The notes beneath the pieces were generated by a model, which was not told the DNA's origin, did not search any database, and saw only the letters and a program-made list of their open reading frames with translations. Positions 34,949 to 43,011 of a DNA stretch of 64,000 nucleotides are shown here, one piece after another; position 1 is the stretch's first letter; each line of letters begins with the position of its first letter. Source of the DNA: JAFGDI01 sp963667715 (GTDB taxonomy: Bacteria; Planctomycetota; Phycisphaerae; Sedimentisphaerales; SM23-30); contig OY763926.1 of the NCBI GenBank assembly GCA_963667715.1, positions 4,154,001-4,218,000 on the forward strand, read 5' to 3'. Both the position numbers and the translations under genes were made by a program.

Positions 34949-35523
34949 TGAATAACACCCTGTTAAACGGATTAAACATCAACAGTATCAGGCACCCGAA
35001 AGAAACTGCCTACACTGCCGAGATATTCGCCAGATATTATAATGGCAAACACCAGATCGCCAAACGTTTTGGAGCCACTCGCATTCTGGAGATCGGTATC
35101 AGAGCCGGTTATTCAGCTCACGCCTTTTTAACCGCTAATCCGGCAGCAAAGTATATCGGCATCGATCTCGAAACTGATGACTATGGCGGGTATTCAGAAT
35201 ACAATACCACCGACCATGCATTGAAGCTGCTTAAGGATTTCGACCATACTATATTGATAGCCAACAGCCATTCGATCTCCAAGCTCTATGGCAGCTTCGA
35301 CTTCATTCATATCGATGCCGACCATAGCTTTGTCGGTGCTTATATGGATATGATATTAGCCTGGCATTCTCTTACTGATAATGGTGTTATGGTTGTTGAT
35401 GATTATTTGCACCTGCCAGCTGTTAAGCGTGCTGTGGATGAATTCATCGTTCAGAACAAATGTTCACACGAACTGATCAGCGATACCCAGAATGGCGATA
35501 TGATCATAAGGAGAGCTAAGTAA
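34948..35523 (+). CDS. Class I SAM-dependent methyltransferase
   Basis: 191 residues. Motif I is ILEIGIRAGYSAHAF, the acidic end of strand 2 is YIGIDLETDD, and FIHIDADHSF with MVVDDYLH matches the Methyltransf_24 group, whose members often methylate sugars or small molecules. In the cassette it could methylate the attached glycan. Confidence 0.75.
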   Translation: MNNTLLNGLNINSIRHPKETAYTAEIFARYYNGKHQIAKRFGATRILEIGIRAGYSAHAFLTANPAAKYIGIDLETDDYGGYSEYNTTDHALKLLKDFDHTILIANSHSISKLYGSFDFIHIDADHSFVGAYMDMILAWHSLTDNGVMVVDDYLHLPAVKRAVDEFIVQNKCSHELISDTQNGDMIIRRAK

Positions 35524-35524
35524 T

Positions 35525-36340
35525 ATGGCAAGGGAATCAGTATTGATAAGAATCATGGGTAACATAGGCGATGCTGTATGTGCCGAACCTGCTATCAGGC
35601 AGCATCTGAGGCTCAATGGACATCTGGACCATTATATCCAGAGCCGTTGCCCGGAGCTGTATTCTGATTACCCTGGCATTATCGAATCTTATCATATTGA
35701 AGATCAGATCGCTCGCAGCCAATGCACGCACTTCAGGAAAGCCAAACCCGATTGGCATAGTCATATAGTTGACTATCTGGCCAATACCTTCAAGTACAGC
35801 CTGGCAGATCGCACACCGAACTTCAGGCACATTAAAGATGAAGATCTCTCTGAACTGAGTCTCCCCTTCAGGTTCTTTGAACCGGTTGTGGCTTTTTCAG
35901 TTAAACCGTCAAACAACATCAGGGCCTGGGATCGTGACAAATGGCAAGAGCTGGTTGTCAGAGTTAAACAATATGGCTATAGAACCATTCAGCTCGACAC
36001 TGAAACTGAGCCGCTTGACAATATCGATATTGAGCTCGTTAACCAGACAACAATACGCCAGGCAATGACTATCCTGAAATATTGCAAAATGTTAATCACA
36101 GTCGATTCAGGATTATCTCACTGCGCTGCAGCAGTTAGTACACCTTGCATTTGTTTGTTTGGCCCGGTAGATCCTGAGATTAGAGCTCATGCCGATCTGA
36201 CTTACCCAGTTAAAAGCAAAGCTTGCCAACATTGCCTGCCAACGTATAAAGGGATAAAGAGTTGTCCGCTTAAGCACCATAATTGTATGAAGAGCATATC
36301 CGTTAACGATGTAATGAATGAGGTAGCTAAACTTGACTGA
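35525..36340 (+). CDS. Family 9 (heptosyltransferase-like) glycosyltransferase
   Basis: 271 residues. The N-terminal Rossmann motif RIMGNIGDAVCAEPAIRQH and the C-terminal LITVDSGLSHCAAAVSTPCICLFGPVDPEIRAH are hallmarks of GT9 enzymes (ADP-heptose type). The C-terminus has a Cys-rich insert (ACQHCLPTYKGIKSCPLKHHNC), as in GT9 proteins that act on protein or phage glycans. Last of the glycan cassette; overlaps the tail hub gene by 8 bp. Confidence 0.8.
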   Translation: MARESVLIRIMGNIGDAVCAEPAIRQHLRLNGHLDHYIQSRCPELYSDYPGIIESYHIEDQIARSQCTHFRKAKPDWHSHIVDYLANTFKYSLADRTPNFRHIKDEDLSELSLPFRFFEPVVAFSVKPSNNIRAWDRDKWQELVVRVKQYGYRTIQLDTETEPLDNIDIELVNQTTIRQAMTILKYCKMLITVDSGLSHCAAAVSTPCICLFGPVDPEIRAHADLTYPVKSKACQHCLPTYKGIKSCPLKHHNCMKSISVNDVMNEVAKLD

Positions 36341-38432
36341 GCAGCGTTACAATCTGGAACGAATAGCAACACCTCTGATCGTGCAGAAAGCCACAGCATC
36401 AGCTGGCAACCCTGTCACCTGGGGTTCGTGGACTACGCTGCTGTCATGTAAGATCAATACTATCGACTTCAATATGGGCAAGGATTCATCCAGAGCTGTC
36501 ATTAGCTTCCCGGCATTGTCGTGGGAGCAATCACCTATTAATAAGTGTGATAAGGTCAGGATCATCGCTGGCACTACTGTATTATTCTGCGGTTATGCTA
36601 CTAAACTATCACGTGGTTTTGCCAGCCGTGGCAACGCTACTACTCAACACCTGACCGTTGAGGTTCAGGACGTCAGGTGGCTGATGACAGTTGGTGATGT
36701 CGTGTACGGCCAGTATGCCAGGTTGTCAAGTGCCTATCAGAACAACATGCAGACTATACCACTAACTACAACATCAGCCTCCCCTACTCCGGTAGCCTGG
36801 CTTAAAGGCCGTCGCTGTATCTTCAATGATAACGGCCGACCTAACCAGGATAATAGTGACGCTGAAATTTTCGCTCATTCAGGCAGCTATATCAACCAGC
36901 CGGTTTTCACAGCTATCGATTCACAGGCAAAATACTGGTCTGCCAGGGACATGCTTGATTACCTGTTCAAAACATCGTATATCTCATATCAGTATTTTCC
37001 ATATCTGCTCAATGCTTCGTTTGCGACCTTGGGATTAATCCATTCTGATTTTGATACGGAACTGGCCGCTGTTAATGTTGATGGTGCTAACCTGCTCGAA
37101 GCTATTGATATCATCTGTCAGCAGATCGGCTGGTCCTTTAGAATTGACTGGGATACCACAAGTGGCAGCGAAAATCTCGCATTCTTTAAACGTGGCAGCT
37201 CAACAGTTCACTCTGAGACACACGCCTTCTATGCAGCCTCAGATTCTGAACCGATCACAGATGCCATTGCACGTGGCGACATGATATTAATAGGTATGGA
37301 TATGGATGAAGATATCTCACCTGTCATTAATGAGCCTATTGGACTTGGCGGTGTGCAGAAGTATGAAGCAACATTCGAGCTGGTACCTGGCTGGCTGGAT
37401 GATGATCTGGTCCCAGACACTGAAACACTTTATTTGTCAGACATGGAAATTAAAATAGCCGAAAATCCAAACAGCTATGATTATTTTAAATACTATCACC
37501 CTAAAGGTAGCGAGTTTAAACCAGAGGTCGGCCGCAAGTGGGTACTCAACGAGACCGGCAACTATTCTGCCAGCTCAACATATAACCGTGGCGAGATCTA
37601 CGATTTCTCAGAAGCGATATACAGCACTCCGGTTGATGATACTTATGCCCCGTTTGCAAGGTATTTAAAAGGCTGTTTAAGCTATGTTAACCAGCCATTC
37701 AATAGCGCTAAAACCAAAGGCGATACCCTGCCTGTCAAGGTTGAGCTCAGCTTTAATGGCGGCAATACCTGGCATATAGTCGATGGTCTAATCGATGCTC
37801 TGTCTGAGGAGTTCGGTATTGTTATCAGCCAGCCTAACCTGGCAGATCTATATGTCTCGGATAATGATATCATCTCAGATCCGGCCAGCGAACTTGACGG
37901 CGTATCGCTCAACTACTGGACCTCACTCTGTAAGGATCGCTTTGCCGATATCCCGTGGGGTAACTGGGATACCAGGTGCCGGGTGACCTGCTCGGTGGAA
38001 ATGGATCAGCGACTGGTCAGCGAACCTGCGGCTAATGGCGGTGGATCACTATTCAGGCAGCGTGCCTGTTTTGATCTATCAGATAGATATCCATTCCAGC
38101 AGCGTGAGACTATCAGCATATATGATGCTGACTATCCGTCAGACAACCTTAACCTGCAGACTGCACTGGACAACCACGTCACACAGATCCGCAAGGCTAA
38201 TCAGGACAAAGCCATCTCTGGCAGATATACCCTGGACTTCCTCTGGTGGGATAATAACGGAATAATGATTCGCCCTGGCGATCTCCTTGCAGGGATTACC
38301 GGCCGGGCGTTTACCTTTGGTGTTACTTCTGATGGTACCACCAAATACCCTGAGATATCAAAAGTCACTGTACTGGGCGATACTCAGCAGATGCAGATCT
38401 ATACAAGAGATGTAAGATTTGCATCTATATGA
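36333..38432 (+). CDS. Tail hub / baseplate protein candidate
   Basis: 699 residues, TTG start overlapping the upstream stop, with GAGG upstream. The N-terminal part (LLSCKINTIDFNMGKDSSRAVISFPA...VRIIAGTTVLFCGYATKLSRGF...LTVEVQDVRWLM) fits the beta-barrel of gp27-like hub proteins. NLLEAIDIICQQIGWSFRIDW is typical of the second hub domain. The C-terminal part is likely the receptor-facing extension. It is far from the other tail genes, at the opposite phage end. Confidence 0.65.
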   Translation: MTEQRYNLERIATPLIVQKATASAGNPVTWGSWTTLLSCKINTIDFNMGKDSSRAVISFPALSWEQSPINKCDKVRIIAGTTVLFCGYATKLSRGFASRGNATTQHLTVEVQDVRWLMTVGDVVYGQYARLSSAYQNNMQTIPLTTTSASPTPVAWLKGRRCIFNDNGRPNQDNSDAEIFAHSGSYINQPVFTAIDSQAKYWSARDMLDYLFKTSYISYQYFPYLLNASFATLGLIHSDFDTELAAVNVDGANLLEAIDIICQQIGWSFRIDWDTTSGSENLAFFKRGSSTVHSETHAFYAASDSEPITDAIARGDMILIGMDMDEDISPVINEPIGLGGVQKYEATFELVPGWLDDDLVPDTETLYLSDMEIKIAENPNSYDYFKYYHPKGSEFKPEVGRKWVLNETGNYSASSTYNRGEIYDFSEAIYSTPVDDTYAPFARYLKGCLSYVNQPFNSAKTKGDTLPVKVELSFNGGNTWHIVDGLIDALSEEFGIVISQPNLADLYVSDNDIISDPASELDGVSLNYWTSLCKDRFADIPWGNWDTRCRVTCSVEMDQRLVSEPAANGGGSLFRQRACFDLSDRYPFQQRETISIYDADYPSDNLNLQTALDNHVTQIRKANQDKAISGRYTLDFLWWDNNGIMIRPGDLLAGITGRAFTFGVTSDGTTKYPEISKVTVLGDTQQMQIYTRDVRFASI

Positions 38433-38486
38433 TAGATTTTGGAAATTTGAATTATTTTAGATAAATTTTCAAAATAAATATGAAAG

Positions 38487-38518
38487 CCGCAAAAAAGTTC
38501 AAAACCAACTTTTTGCGG
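38487..38518 (+). terminator. Stem-loop at the end of the right-arm operon
   Basis: CCGCAAAAA-AGTT pairs with AACT-TTTTTGCGG around a 7-base loop, 55 bp after the tail hub stop codon and just inside the phage end. Likely stops right-arm transcription before host DNA. Confidence 0.6.
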
Positions 38519-38540
38519 TCACTGTACGCGCAGACCACGC

Positions 38541-38559
38541 TGGCCAACTCTTGGCGAAC
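38541..38559 (-). repeat. Second transposase site candidate at the right end (R2-like)
   Basis: TGGCCAACTCTTGGCGAAC is a close relative of the terminal site TGGCCACTTTAACTGGCGAAC next to it. The two sit almost back to back, as R1 and R2 do in Mu. Confidence 0.65.
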
Positions 38560-38585
38560 TTGGCCACTTTAACTGGCGAACTACA
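38558..38585. repeat. Right phage end, terminal inverted repeat
   Basis: Read on the minus strand the end is TGTAGTTCGCCAGTTAAAG followed by TGGCCAAG, matching the left end at 19 of 28 positions. Host DNA resumes with the GTAAG duplication. Confidence 0.85.
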
Positions 38586-38590
38586 GTAAG
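38586..38590. repeat. Target-site duplication, right copy (GTAAG)
   Basis: Identical to 3181-3185; joining the two flanks across one copy rebuilds an uninterrupted intergenic sequence between hepT and mraZ. Confidence 0.9.
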
Positions 38591-38621
38591 CGAGTGATAT
38601 TATTAGAAAAAAATGCGTTTG

Positions 38622-38655
38622 TGGGGTGAAGTGGTGGTTGTGTAGAAAAGTGGCT
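38622..38655 (+). promoter_or_regulatory. Possible distal MraZ-box cluster
   Basis: TGGGG at 38622 and TGGTG at 38632 have the 10-bp spacing of MraZ boxes, with TGGCT at 38651. Weaker than the cluster at 38971 and only 32 bp from the phage end. Confidence 0.3.
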
Positions 38656-38674
38656 GTTAGTAAAAATGTTGTAT

Positions 38675-38839
38675 TGTGGAAAACCTGTGTAATAGTATGT
38701 AAACAGTTATAATAACAGATTTTAATACTGATAATGAGGTTTTTTAATGTGGAAAACTAATTGAGTTACTAACAGTTTTCAACATCATTACTAAGGAAGT
38801 ATTGCAAATATGGAGATAATCTGAATAATTGTGGGAAAA
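38675..38839. promoter_or_regulatory. DnaA-box-like sequences in the AT-rich region before mraZ
   Basis: TTTTCCACA on the minus strand occurs at 38675-38683 and 38748-38756, TTTTCAACA at 38776-38784 and TTTTCCCACA (minus) at 38830-38839. They lie in AT-rich DNA in the 460-bp gap between phage and mraZ, which also has a 9-bp perfect stem TATATAGTG/CACTATATA (38873-38908). An origin, a DnaA-titration site or DnaA-controlled expression of mraZ are all possible. Confidence 0.3.
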
Positions 38840-38970
38840 TCCCCCACGGATAAGGGATAAAAAGCAATCTCGTATATAGTGCTGTTCATGTCGCATTACC
38901 ACTATATATAGGGAATGGTTTTATCGGTCGTTAAATAGGTTAAAAAACTTTAAAAAAAGTTTGTTTTCTG

Positions 38971-39005
38971 TGGGGCCATGTGGTAAATTATGGGTGTGGG
39001 TGGTA
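38971..39005 (+). promoter_or_regulatory. MraZ-binding repeats upstream of mraZ
   Basis: TGGGG (38971), TGGTA (38981), TGGGT (38991) and TGGTA (39001) recur with exact 10-bp spacing, 46-80 bp before the mraZ start. MraZ is known to bind TGGGN repeats separated by 5 bp and to repress its own operon, so this is very probably its operator. Confidence 0.75.
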
Positions 39006-39050
39006 AGGAATACCATTAACAGTACTAATAGACTCTATTAAGCAGATATC

Positions 39051-39560
39051 ATGCTATTATTGACCGGAGAATATGAACTGACGCTTGACAGCAAGAACCG
39101 TCTTGCAGTGCCGGCAAAGGTTCGTGATCAGATTCCGGAAGAAATGTTAGGCAGCGGTTTTTACCTGGTTCCAGGAGCAAACCGGATATTGAGCTTATAC
39201 CCAGAGAAGTATTATCAGCGCATCGCCCTTGTCGTGGCCCCAGGGACGGCGGCCCCAGACGAAATGATCGCTTTCGAGCGAGTAAATTTCGCCCTGGCCG
39301 GCAAGGTTGAGCTGGATCGGCAGGGACGAGTGCTTTTACCAGAAAAAGCACTGAGTCGTGCCGGACTAATCAATGCGAAAGCAAAAGCAGAATCCGATAG
39401 GGTGACGCTGATAGGCGCCAGGGATCACCTGGAAATCTGGAATCCTGAGCGGTGGGACCGTTTTGTGGAACAAAGCATGGCCTCACACGAAAAAATGCTC
39501 ATGAACGCACGTGTGGAATTATTGAAGCAGGAGCAGGCCCAATATAATATGGGCGAATAA
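39051..39560 (+). CDS. mraZ: MraZ transcriptional regulator
   Basis: 169 residues, two SpoVT/AbrB-like halves with DSKNRLAVPAKVRDQI in the first and DRQGRVLLPEKAL in the second, the duplicated DxxxRhxhP motif of MraZ. It controls the division and wall cluster by binding the repeats directly upstream. It is followed by a strong terminator-like hairpin, so downstream genes may be partly uncoupled. Confidence 0.95.
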   Translation: MLLLTGEYELTLDSKNRLAVPAKVRDQIPEEMLGSGFYLVPGANRILSLYPEKYYQRIALVVAPGTAAPDEMIAFERVNFALAGKVELDRQGRVLLPEKALSRAGLINAKAKAESDRVTLIGARDHLEIWNPERWDRFVEQSMASHEKMLMNARVELLKQEQAQYNMGE

Positions 39561-39567
39561 TTCCACG

Positions 39568-39607
39568 AAAGAGCTGAACTCAAAAGGATTTGAGTTGCTC
39601 TTTTTTA
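39568..39607 (+). terminator. Intrinsic terminator after mraZ
   Basis: AGAGC-tg-AACTCAAA pairs with TTTGAGTT-GCTCT and is followed by six T. It suggests that mraZ can be transcribed alone, although rsmH normally shares its operon. Confidence 0.75.
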
Positions 39608-39625
39608 TTACTTGTTGAAGAGAAG

Positions 39626-39653
39626 AAATAAGTAATAAGTAACAAGAAATAAG
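39626..39653 (+). repeat. Heptamer array (AAATAAG type)
   Basis: AAATAAG, TAATAAG, TAACAAG, AAATAAG, four units of 7 bp. A near copy (TAAGAAG, TAATAAG, TAACAAG, AAACAAG) lies at 42823-42850, on the other side of the mraZ-rsmH-ftsL cluster. Confidence 0.65.
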
Positions 39654-40190
39654 CTGTTGTGTCCGCACGAGGCGGACCTGATTTAAATGCTTTGCAAGAA
39701 GAAACATCAATCTTATTAGCTTGTTGCCTAGAAGAAAATGTCAGACAATTTGTGTAACTTATACACCATATTATTTGCGATGATTGGCAAAGTTACACCA
39801 AGAATCACAAGCAAGGATGCTTGTGCTACCTTTGGGCAACACGCCAGTAATTAAAGCATGTTTTACCGTATGGCGAAACGATATCTTTTATTACAAAACA
39901 CCAATTGGTGATACGTATTAAAATGATATATTAATAAGGTTTGGCAAATCAGCGGGAGCTATATGCCCCTGCCCTTTCGAGATGCCAGATGGCCGTCGAA
40001 ATATCCGGCGGATGTAACAAAACAAGAATATATAATACATTATAGGAAACCAAGCCTGGTATACAAATGGCTGTGAGAACAGCCTTGCAAAATATCAGAT
40101 TTGCATCAGGTATAGAGGCATGACAGACGATCATGCTTTTTTCCCTTTAAATCCTGTCGGTGTATATTAACTGGAGTATTGTGTGGCCTT
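39654..40190. other. 537-bp gap with hairpins; weak ncRNA candidate ending at 40142
   Basis: Perfect stems GTCCGC/GCGGAC (39661-39677) and CACAAGCA/TGCTTGTG (near 39808-39827), GGCTGT/ACAGCC (near 40068-40083), and a terminator-like GCATGA/TCATGC followed by six T at 40118-40142. The stretch 39945-40142 could be a short RNA ending at that terminator, but I recognise no riboswitch or RNA family in it. Confidence 0.3.
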
Positions 40191-40451
40191 ATGAAAAACG
40201 AAAGCAAAATCCAGCAGTTGCAGGACGCAATAGAAAACGATAGCATGACCGGAGAGCTGAAGGCATATATAGCCCGCTTGCAAGAAAAACTGGCCAAAGT
40301 AAGAAGCAAGGGCGGCAGCTATGGGCGAATCGACTTTTCACCTTATATGAAGAACCTGTCAGCAGAGCTATCAAGTGAGCCGGAAGCGGTAACAACGATA
40401 TTAGAAACCAGACATCGGATCAATCGTGGCAAAACCACAAAAGCAATATAA
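40191..40451 (+). CDS. Small helical protein between mraZ and rsmH, unknown
   Basis: 86 residues from ATG 40191 (a TTG at 40179 is possible). SKIQQLQDAIENDSMTGELKAYIARLQEKLAKVRSKGG is a charged helical hairpin, and the C-terminus is basic. It overlaps rsmH by 26 bp, so the two are translated together. No family recognised; may be a lineage-specific division-cluster protein. Confidence 0.6.
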   Translation: MKNESKIQQLQDAIENDSMTGELKAYIARLQEKLAKVRSKGGSYGRIDFSPYMKNLSAELSSEPEAVTTILETRHRINRGKTTKAI

Positions 40452-41421
40452 TCAGCCAGAGGAGCACGCCAGGGAAGGCGAATTGGATCAAAGCTCTTTG
40501 GCTGTCCATATTCCGGTATTACTGGAGCCGATACTCGAGCATCTGCCGCGAGGCCCAGAAAGCACGATAATAGACTGCACACTGGGACAAGGCGGGCATA
40601 GCCGGGCATTATCGGAGGGCCTGTCGGAAAAAGGAACTCTGATAGGTTTTGACGTTGATACCAATTCGCTAGAGCTGGCAAGAGGTAATCTGTCAGAGCT
40701 AAAGTGTCGTAAGATACTGGTACACAGCAACTTTGGCAACATAAGCAAAGTATTAGAAGAAAAAGAGATAGGTCAGGCAGACATAATCCTGGCCGATTTG
40801 GGCTTTAGTTCGGCCCAGATAGAAGACCCGTCCCGCGGAATGAGCTTTCAGCATGACGGGCCGCTTGACATGCGGCTGGCCTGCGGGCTAGAAGGCGACA
40901 GTGCCGAGCATTTACAGACAGCGGCCGACCTGGTGAACCGACTAGGTGAAAAAGAGCTGGCAGATATGATCTACCAGTACGGCGAAGAACGAAAAAGCCG
41001 TCGAATCGCAGCAGCGATAGTAGAACAAAGGCGTAAAAAGCGAATCGAGACAACCAGCGAGCTGGCAGAACTGATCGTAAAGGTCGTTGGCTTCGGCCCT
41101 CGCGGCAAGAATCGCAAGCGCAAGCCAATCCACCCGGCAACCCGCACCTTCCAGGCATTGCGAATAGCAGTGAATGACGAGCTGGGCCAATTGGAGAGAT
41201 TGCTCGAAGGAGCAAAAGAAATACTCGCCCCAGGCGGTCGAGTAGCAATAATAAGCTTTCACAGTCTGGAAGACCGGATAGTGAAATATAATTTTCGCGA
41301 AAATAAAGCGGAAAAAATTTATGAAATTTTAACAAAAAAGCCGATTATTGCGAATGAGGCGGAAGTGGCTTTAAATCCTCGCAGTCGAAGTGCGAAACTC
41401 CGAATAGCAGAGAAACAATAA
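40426..41421 (+). CDS. rsmH: 16S rRNA (cytosine1402-N4)-methyltransferase RsmH
   Basis: 331 residues, GTG start. Diagnostic motifs are HIPVLLEPIL, DCTLGQGGHSRAL (SAM-binding), FGFD-like IGFDVDTNSL, DIILADLGFSSAQIEDPSRGMSF and the C-terminal ISFHSLEDRIVK. RsmH methylates the ribosomal decoding site and is the standard second gene of the mraZ cluster. A Gly-Lys-Asn-Arg-Lys-rich insert is ordinary for the family. Confidence 0.95.
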   Translation: MAKPQKQYNQPEEHAREGELDQSSLAVHIPVLLEPILEHLPRGPESTIIDCTLGQGGHSRALSEGLSEKGTLIGFDVDTNSLELARGNLSELKCRKILVHSNFGNISKVLEEKEIGQADIILADLGFSSAQIEDPSRGMSFQHDGPLDMRLACGLEGDSAEHLQTAADLVNRLGEKELADMIYQYGEERKSRRIAAAIVEQRRKKRIETTSELAELIVKVVGFGPRGKNRKRKPIHPATRTFQALRIAVNDELGQLERLLEGAKEILAPGGRVAIISFHSLEDRIVKYNFRENKAEKIYEILTKKPIIANEAEVALNPRSRSAKLRIAEKQ

Positions 41422-41524
41422 AGCCCGAATTGTGCAGGAAACAGGAACGTCATAGCCCAGCCTCGCAGGCGTATTAAACATTGGTGGAAAATAGTATTGC
41501 TGTAAGTTCAGCAAGGAGCCGGAT

Positions 41525-42475
41525 ATGATGAGCAAGGAAGCTAAAATCGGTTTGCTTTTCAGCTTGGTATTTATAGTTGCAATAGCCGTAATCTTACGGA
41601 GCGTACACGAAGATACCGTAGATTCATTTGACAGCAGCAAGATAATGCACGTTGAGAAGACGATGCCTAGCACCAATGACCTGTCATCAACTGTGAAGGC
41701 TCTGACCGAAGATATCGATAACCACCGTCAGGGTCAGCAGTCAGGAAGCACCCCCCCCACCACCAACAGTCAATACCAGAACACTGCGGCTAATGTCCAG
41801 CCGAACAATGATAACCCGGTAAACAACCGTCAGCCAGTACGTTTTTCTCTGCCGCTGCCAGGTTCAAACGCTGACAATTCCTCAACAGTTGTGACTGTGC
41901 CGCCAACGGGTGAGATCGAAAAAGCGATCAAAGAAATTGACAATAACGAATTCAATATCAGCAGCGAGGCCTATGCCCAGTATCAGAAGATACGCAGCCA
42001 GATCGAACAGGCTCACGGTATAACTCGTAACCCGCAGACAGCCACAACAACAGGCAATACCGTAAAAGAGACTATTCACACAGTAAAAGAAGGCGAGAAC
42101 CTTACCGAAGTAGCAATGAGATACTACGGCAAAAAGGAAGGTAACCGTCTGGTAAATATCGAAAAGATCTTTGAGGCAAATAAGGATATCCTTTCCTCGA
42201 TCAACTCAGTTAAAGTTGGCCAGAGACTAAGAATACCGGCAATTGCAGGTATGGTTAGCAATGAGGCGGCAGCAACAAGCGCGTCAAATGCAACCAGCAA
42301 ATCAAGCGGTGGTAAAGTATATAAGGTCAAGGAAGACGACTCACTCTGGAAGATCGCAGCTCATGAACTTGGTAACGGCACCCGCTACCAGGAGATCCTC
42401 AAGCTCAACAGCAGAACCCTGAAAAATGCTGACAGCCTGACAGTTGGCATGAAGCTTATACTGCCAGCTAAGTAA
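41525..42475 (+). CDS. Membrane-anchored protein with two LysM domains
   Basis: 316 residues, AAGGAG before the ATG. An N-terminal transmembrane helix (IGLLFSLVFIVAIAVIL) is followed by a disordered Asn, Gln and Thr-rich linker to about residue 180. LysM domains follow at about 187-240 (HTVKEGENLTEVAMRYYGKKEG...LRIPA) and 262-315 (YKVKEDDSLWKIAAHELGNG...LILPA). LysM binds peptidoglycan. Its place beside the division genes suggests a wall or septum role. Confidence 0.85.
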   Translation: MMSKEAKIGLLFSLVFIVAIAVILRSVHEDTVDSFDSSKIMHVEKTMPSTNDLSSTVKALTEDIDNHRQGQQSGSTPPTTNSQYQNTAANVQPNNDNPVNNRQPVRFSLPLPGSNADNSSTVVTVPPTGEIEKAIKEIDNNEFNISSEAYAQYQKIRSQIEQAHGITRNPQTATTTGNTVKETIHTVKEGENLTEVAMRYYGKKEGNRLVNIEKIFEANKDILSSINSVKVGQRLRIPAIAGMVSNEAAATSASNATSKSSGGKVYKVKEDDSLWKIAAHELGNGTRYQEILKLNSRTLKNADSLTVGMKLILPAK

Positions 42476-42491
42476 GAAATTCTGACAATAA

Positions 42492-42758
42492 ATGGACAGT
42501 CGCAAGATAATATACCTGATACTTCTGGCCACGATCACGGGGCTGGCAATTGTTCATCTTGAAACAGTTCACACCCAGTCTGTAAGTCATATGATCAACC
42601 TGCAGGCGAGAGAGCAGGAGCTAATAAAAGAAGTAGCTCAACAGCAGGTATATCTCAATAGCGGAGTGAACAGTCCTCAAAAGCTGATCGAGCAGATCAA
42701 GTCTCTGAATCTGGAGATGAAACCGATAATGGATCTGGAGATTGAAAGTGAAGAGTAG
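42492..42758 (+). CDS. FtsL-like small division protein candidate
   Basis: 88 residues. One N-terminal transmembrane helix (IIYLILLATITGLAIVHL) is followed by a coiled coil with a heptad pattern (SHMINLQAREQELIKEVAQQQVYL). Size, topology and position after rsmH match FtsL, which forms a complex with FtsB and FtsQ. FtsL is poorly conserved, so the call rests on position and form. Confidence 0.6.
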   Translation: MDSRKIIYLILLATITGLAIVHLETVHTQSVSHMINLQAREQELIKEVAQQQVYLNSGVNSPQKLIEQIKSLNLEMKPIMDLEIESEE

Positions 42759-42822
42759 AATTTCATAACGGTTCACAACGTTTGCATAGATAGCAATGTT
42801 AACTTCAAACTAAATTGCTCAG

Positions 42823-42850
42823 TAAGAAGTAATAAGTAACAAGAAACAAG
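42823..42850 (+). repeat. Heptamer array (TAATAAG type)
   Basis: TAAGAAG, TAATAAG, TAACAAG, AAACAAG; closely similar to 39626-39653. The rest of 42759-43011 shows no gene. Confidence 0.65.
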
Positions 42851-43011
42851 CTCTGGGTTCTCGCTCCGCTCGATACTATCTGATTTTTATTGCAGGACAT
42901 ACCTGCTTTAAGATAGGAGTGAAAAACAAACACCAGCTTATTTATACTCCCCATCACTATGTATCACATTCCCTGTAACCATAAGCGTGTGTATAATTAC
43001 GATTATAGAAT

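Larger units (their letters stand above)
3186..38585. mobile_element. Complete Mu-like transposable prophage, 35,400 bp
   Basis: The element is bounded by imperfect terminal inverted repeats (TGTA...TACA; 19 of the first 28 positions match) and a perfect 5-bp GTAAG duplication. It encodes a DDE MuA-type transposase, a MuB-type AAA ATPase, GemA and Gam, which define the Mu-like lifestyle of replicative transposition. Unlike Mu, transcription diverges from a central region near 16.2 kb. The left arm carries transposition and tail genes, and the right arm carries accessory, packaging, head, receptor or fibre and glycan genes. The head set is HK97-type (portal, protease, capsid). All core genes look open and full length, so the prophage may be functional. 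It sits between hepT and mraZ without breaking a gene. Confidence 0.95.

Noticed and set aside
3181..39050. CRISPR array
   Set aside because: Direct repeats seen (heptamers, Ser-repeat DNA, 19-bp pairs) lack the regular repeat-spacer structure of 25-40 bp units.
39945..40142. Known riboswitch or RNase P / SRP RNA upstream of rsmH
   Set aside because: Hairpins and a terminator-like end are present but none of the conserved core motifs of those families could be found; kept only as a weak ncRNA note.
40343..41335. Several minus-strand frames opposite rsmH
   Set aside because: rsmH is unambiguous; these frames are low-complexity Leu/Arg/Ser shadows.
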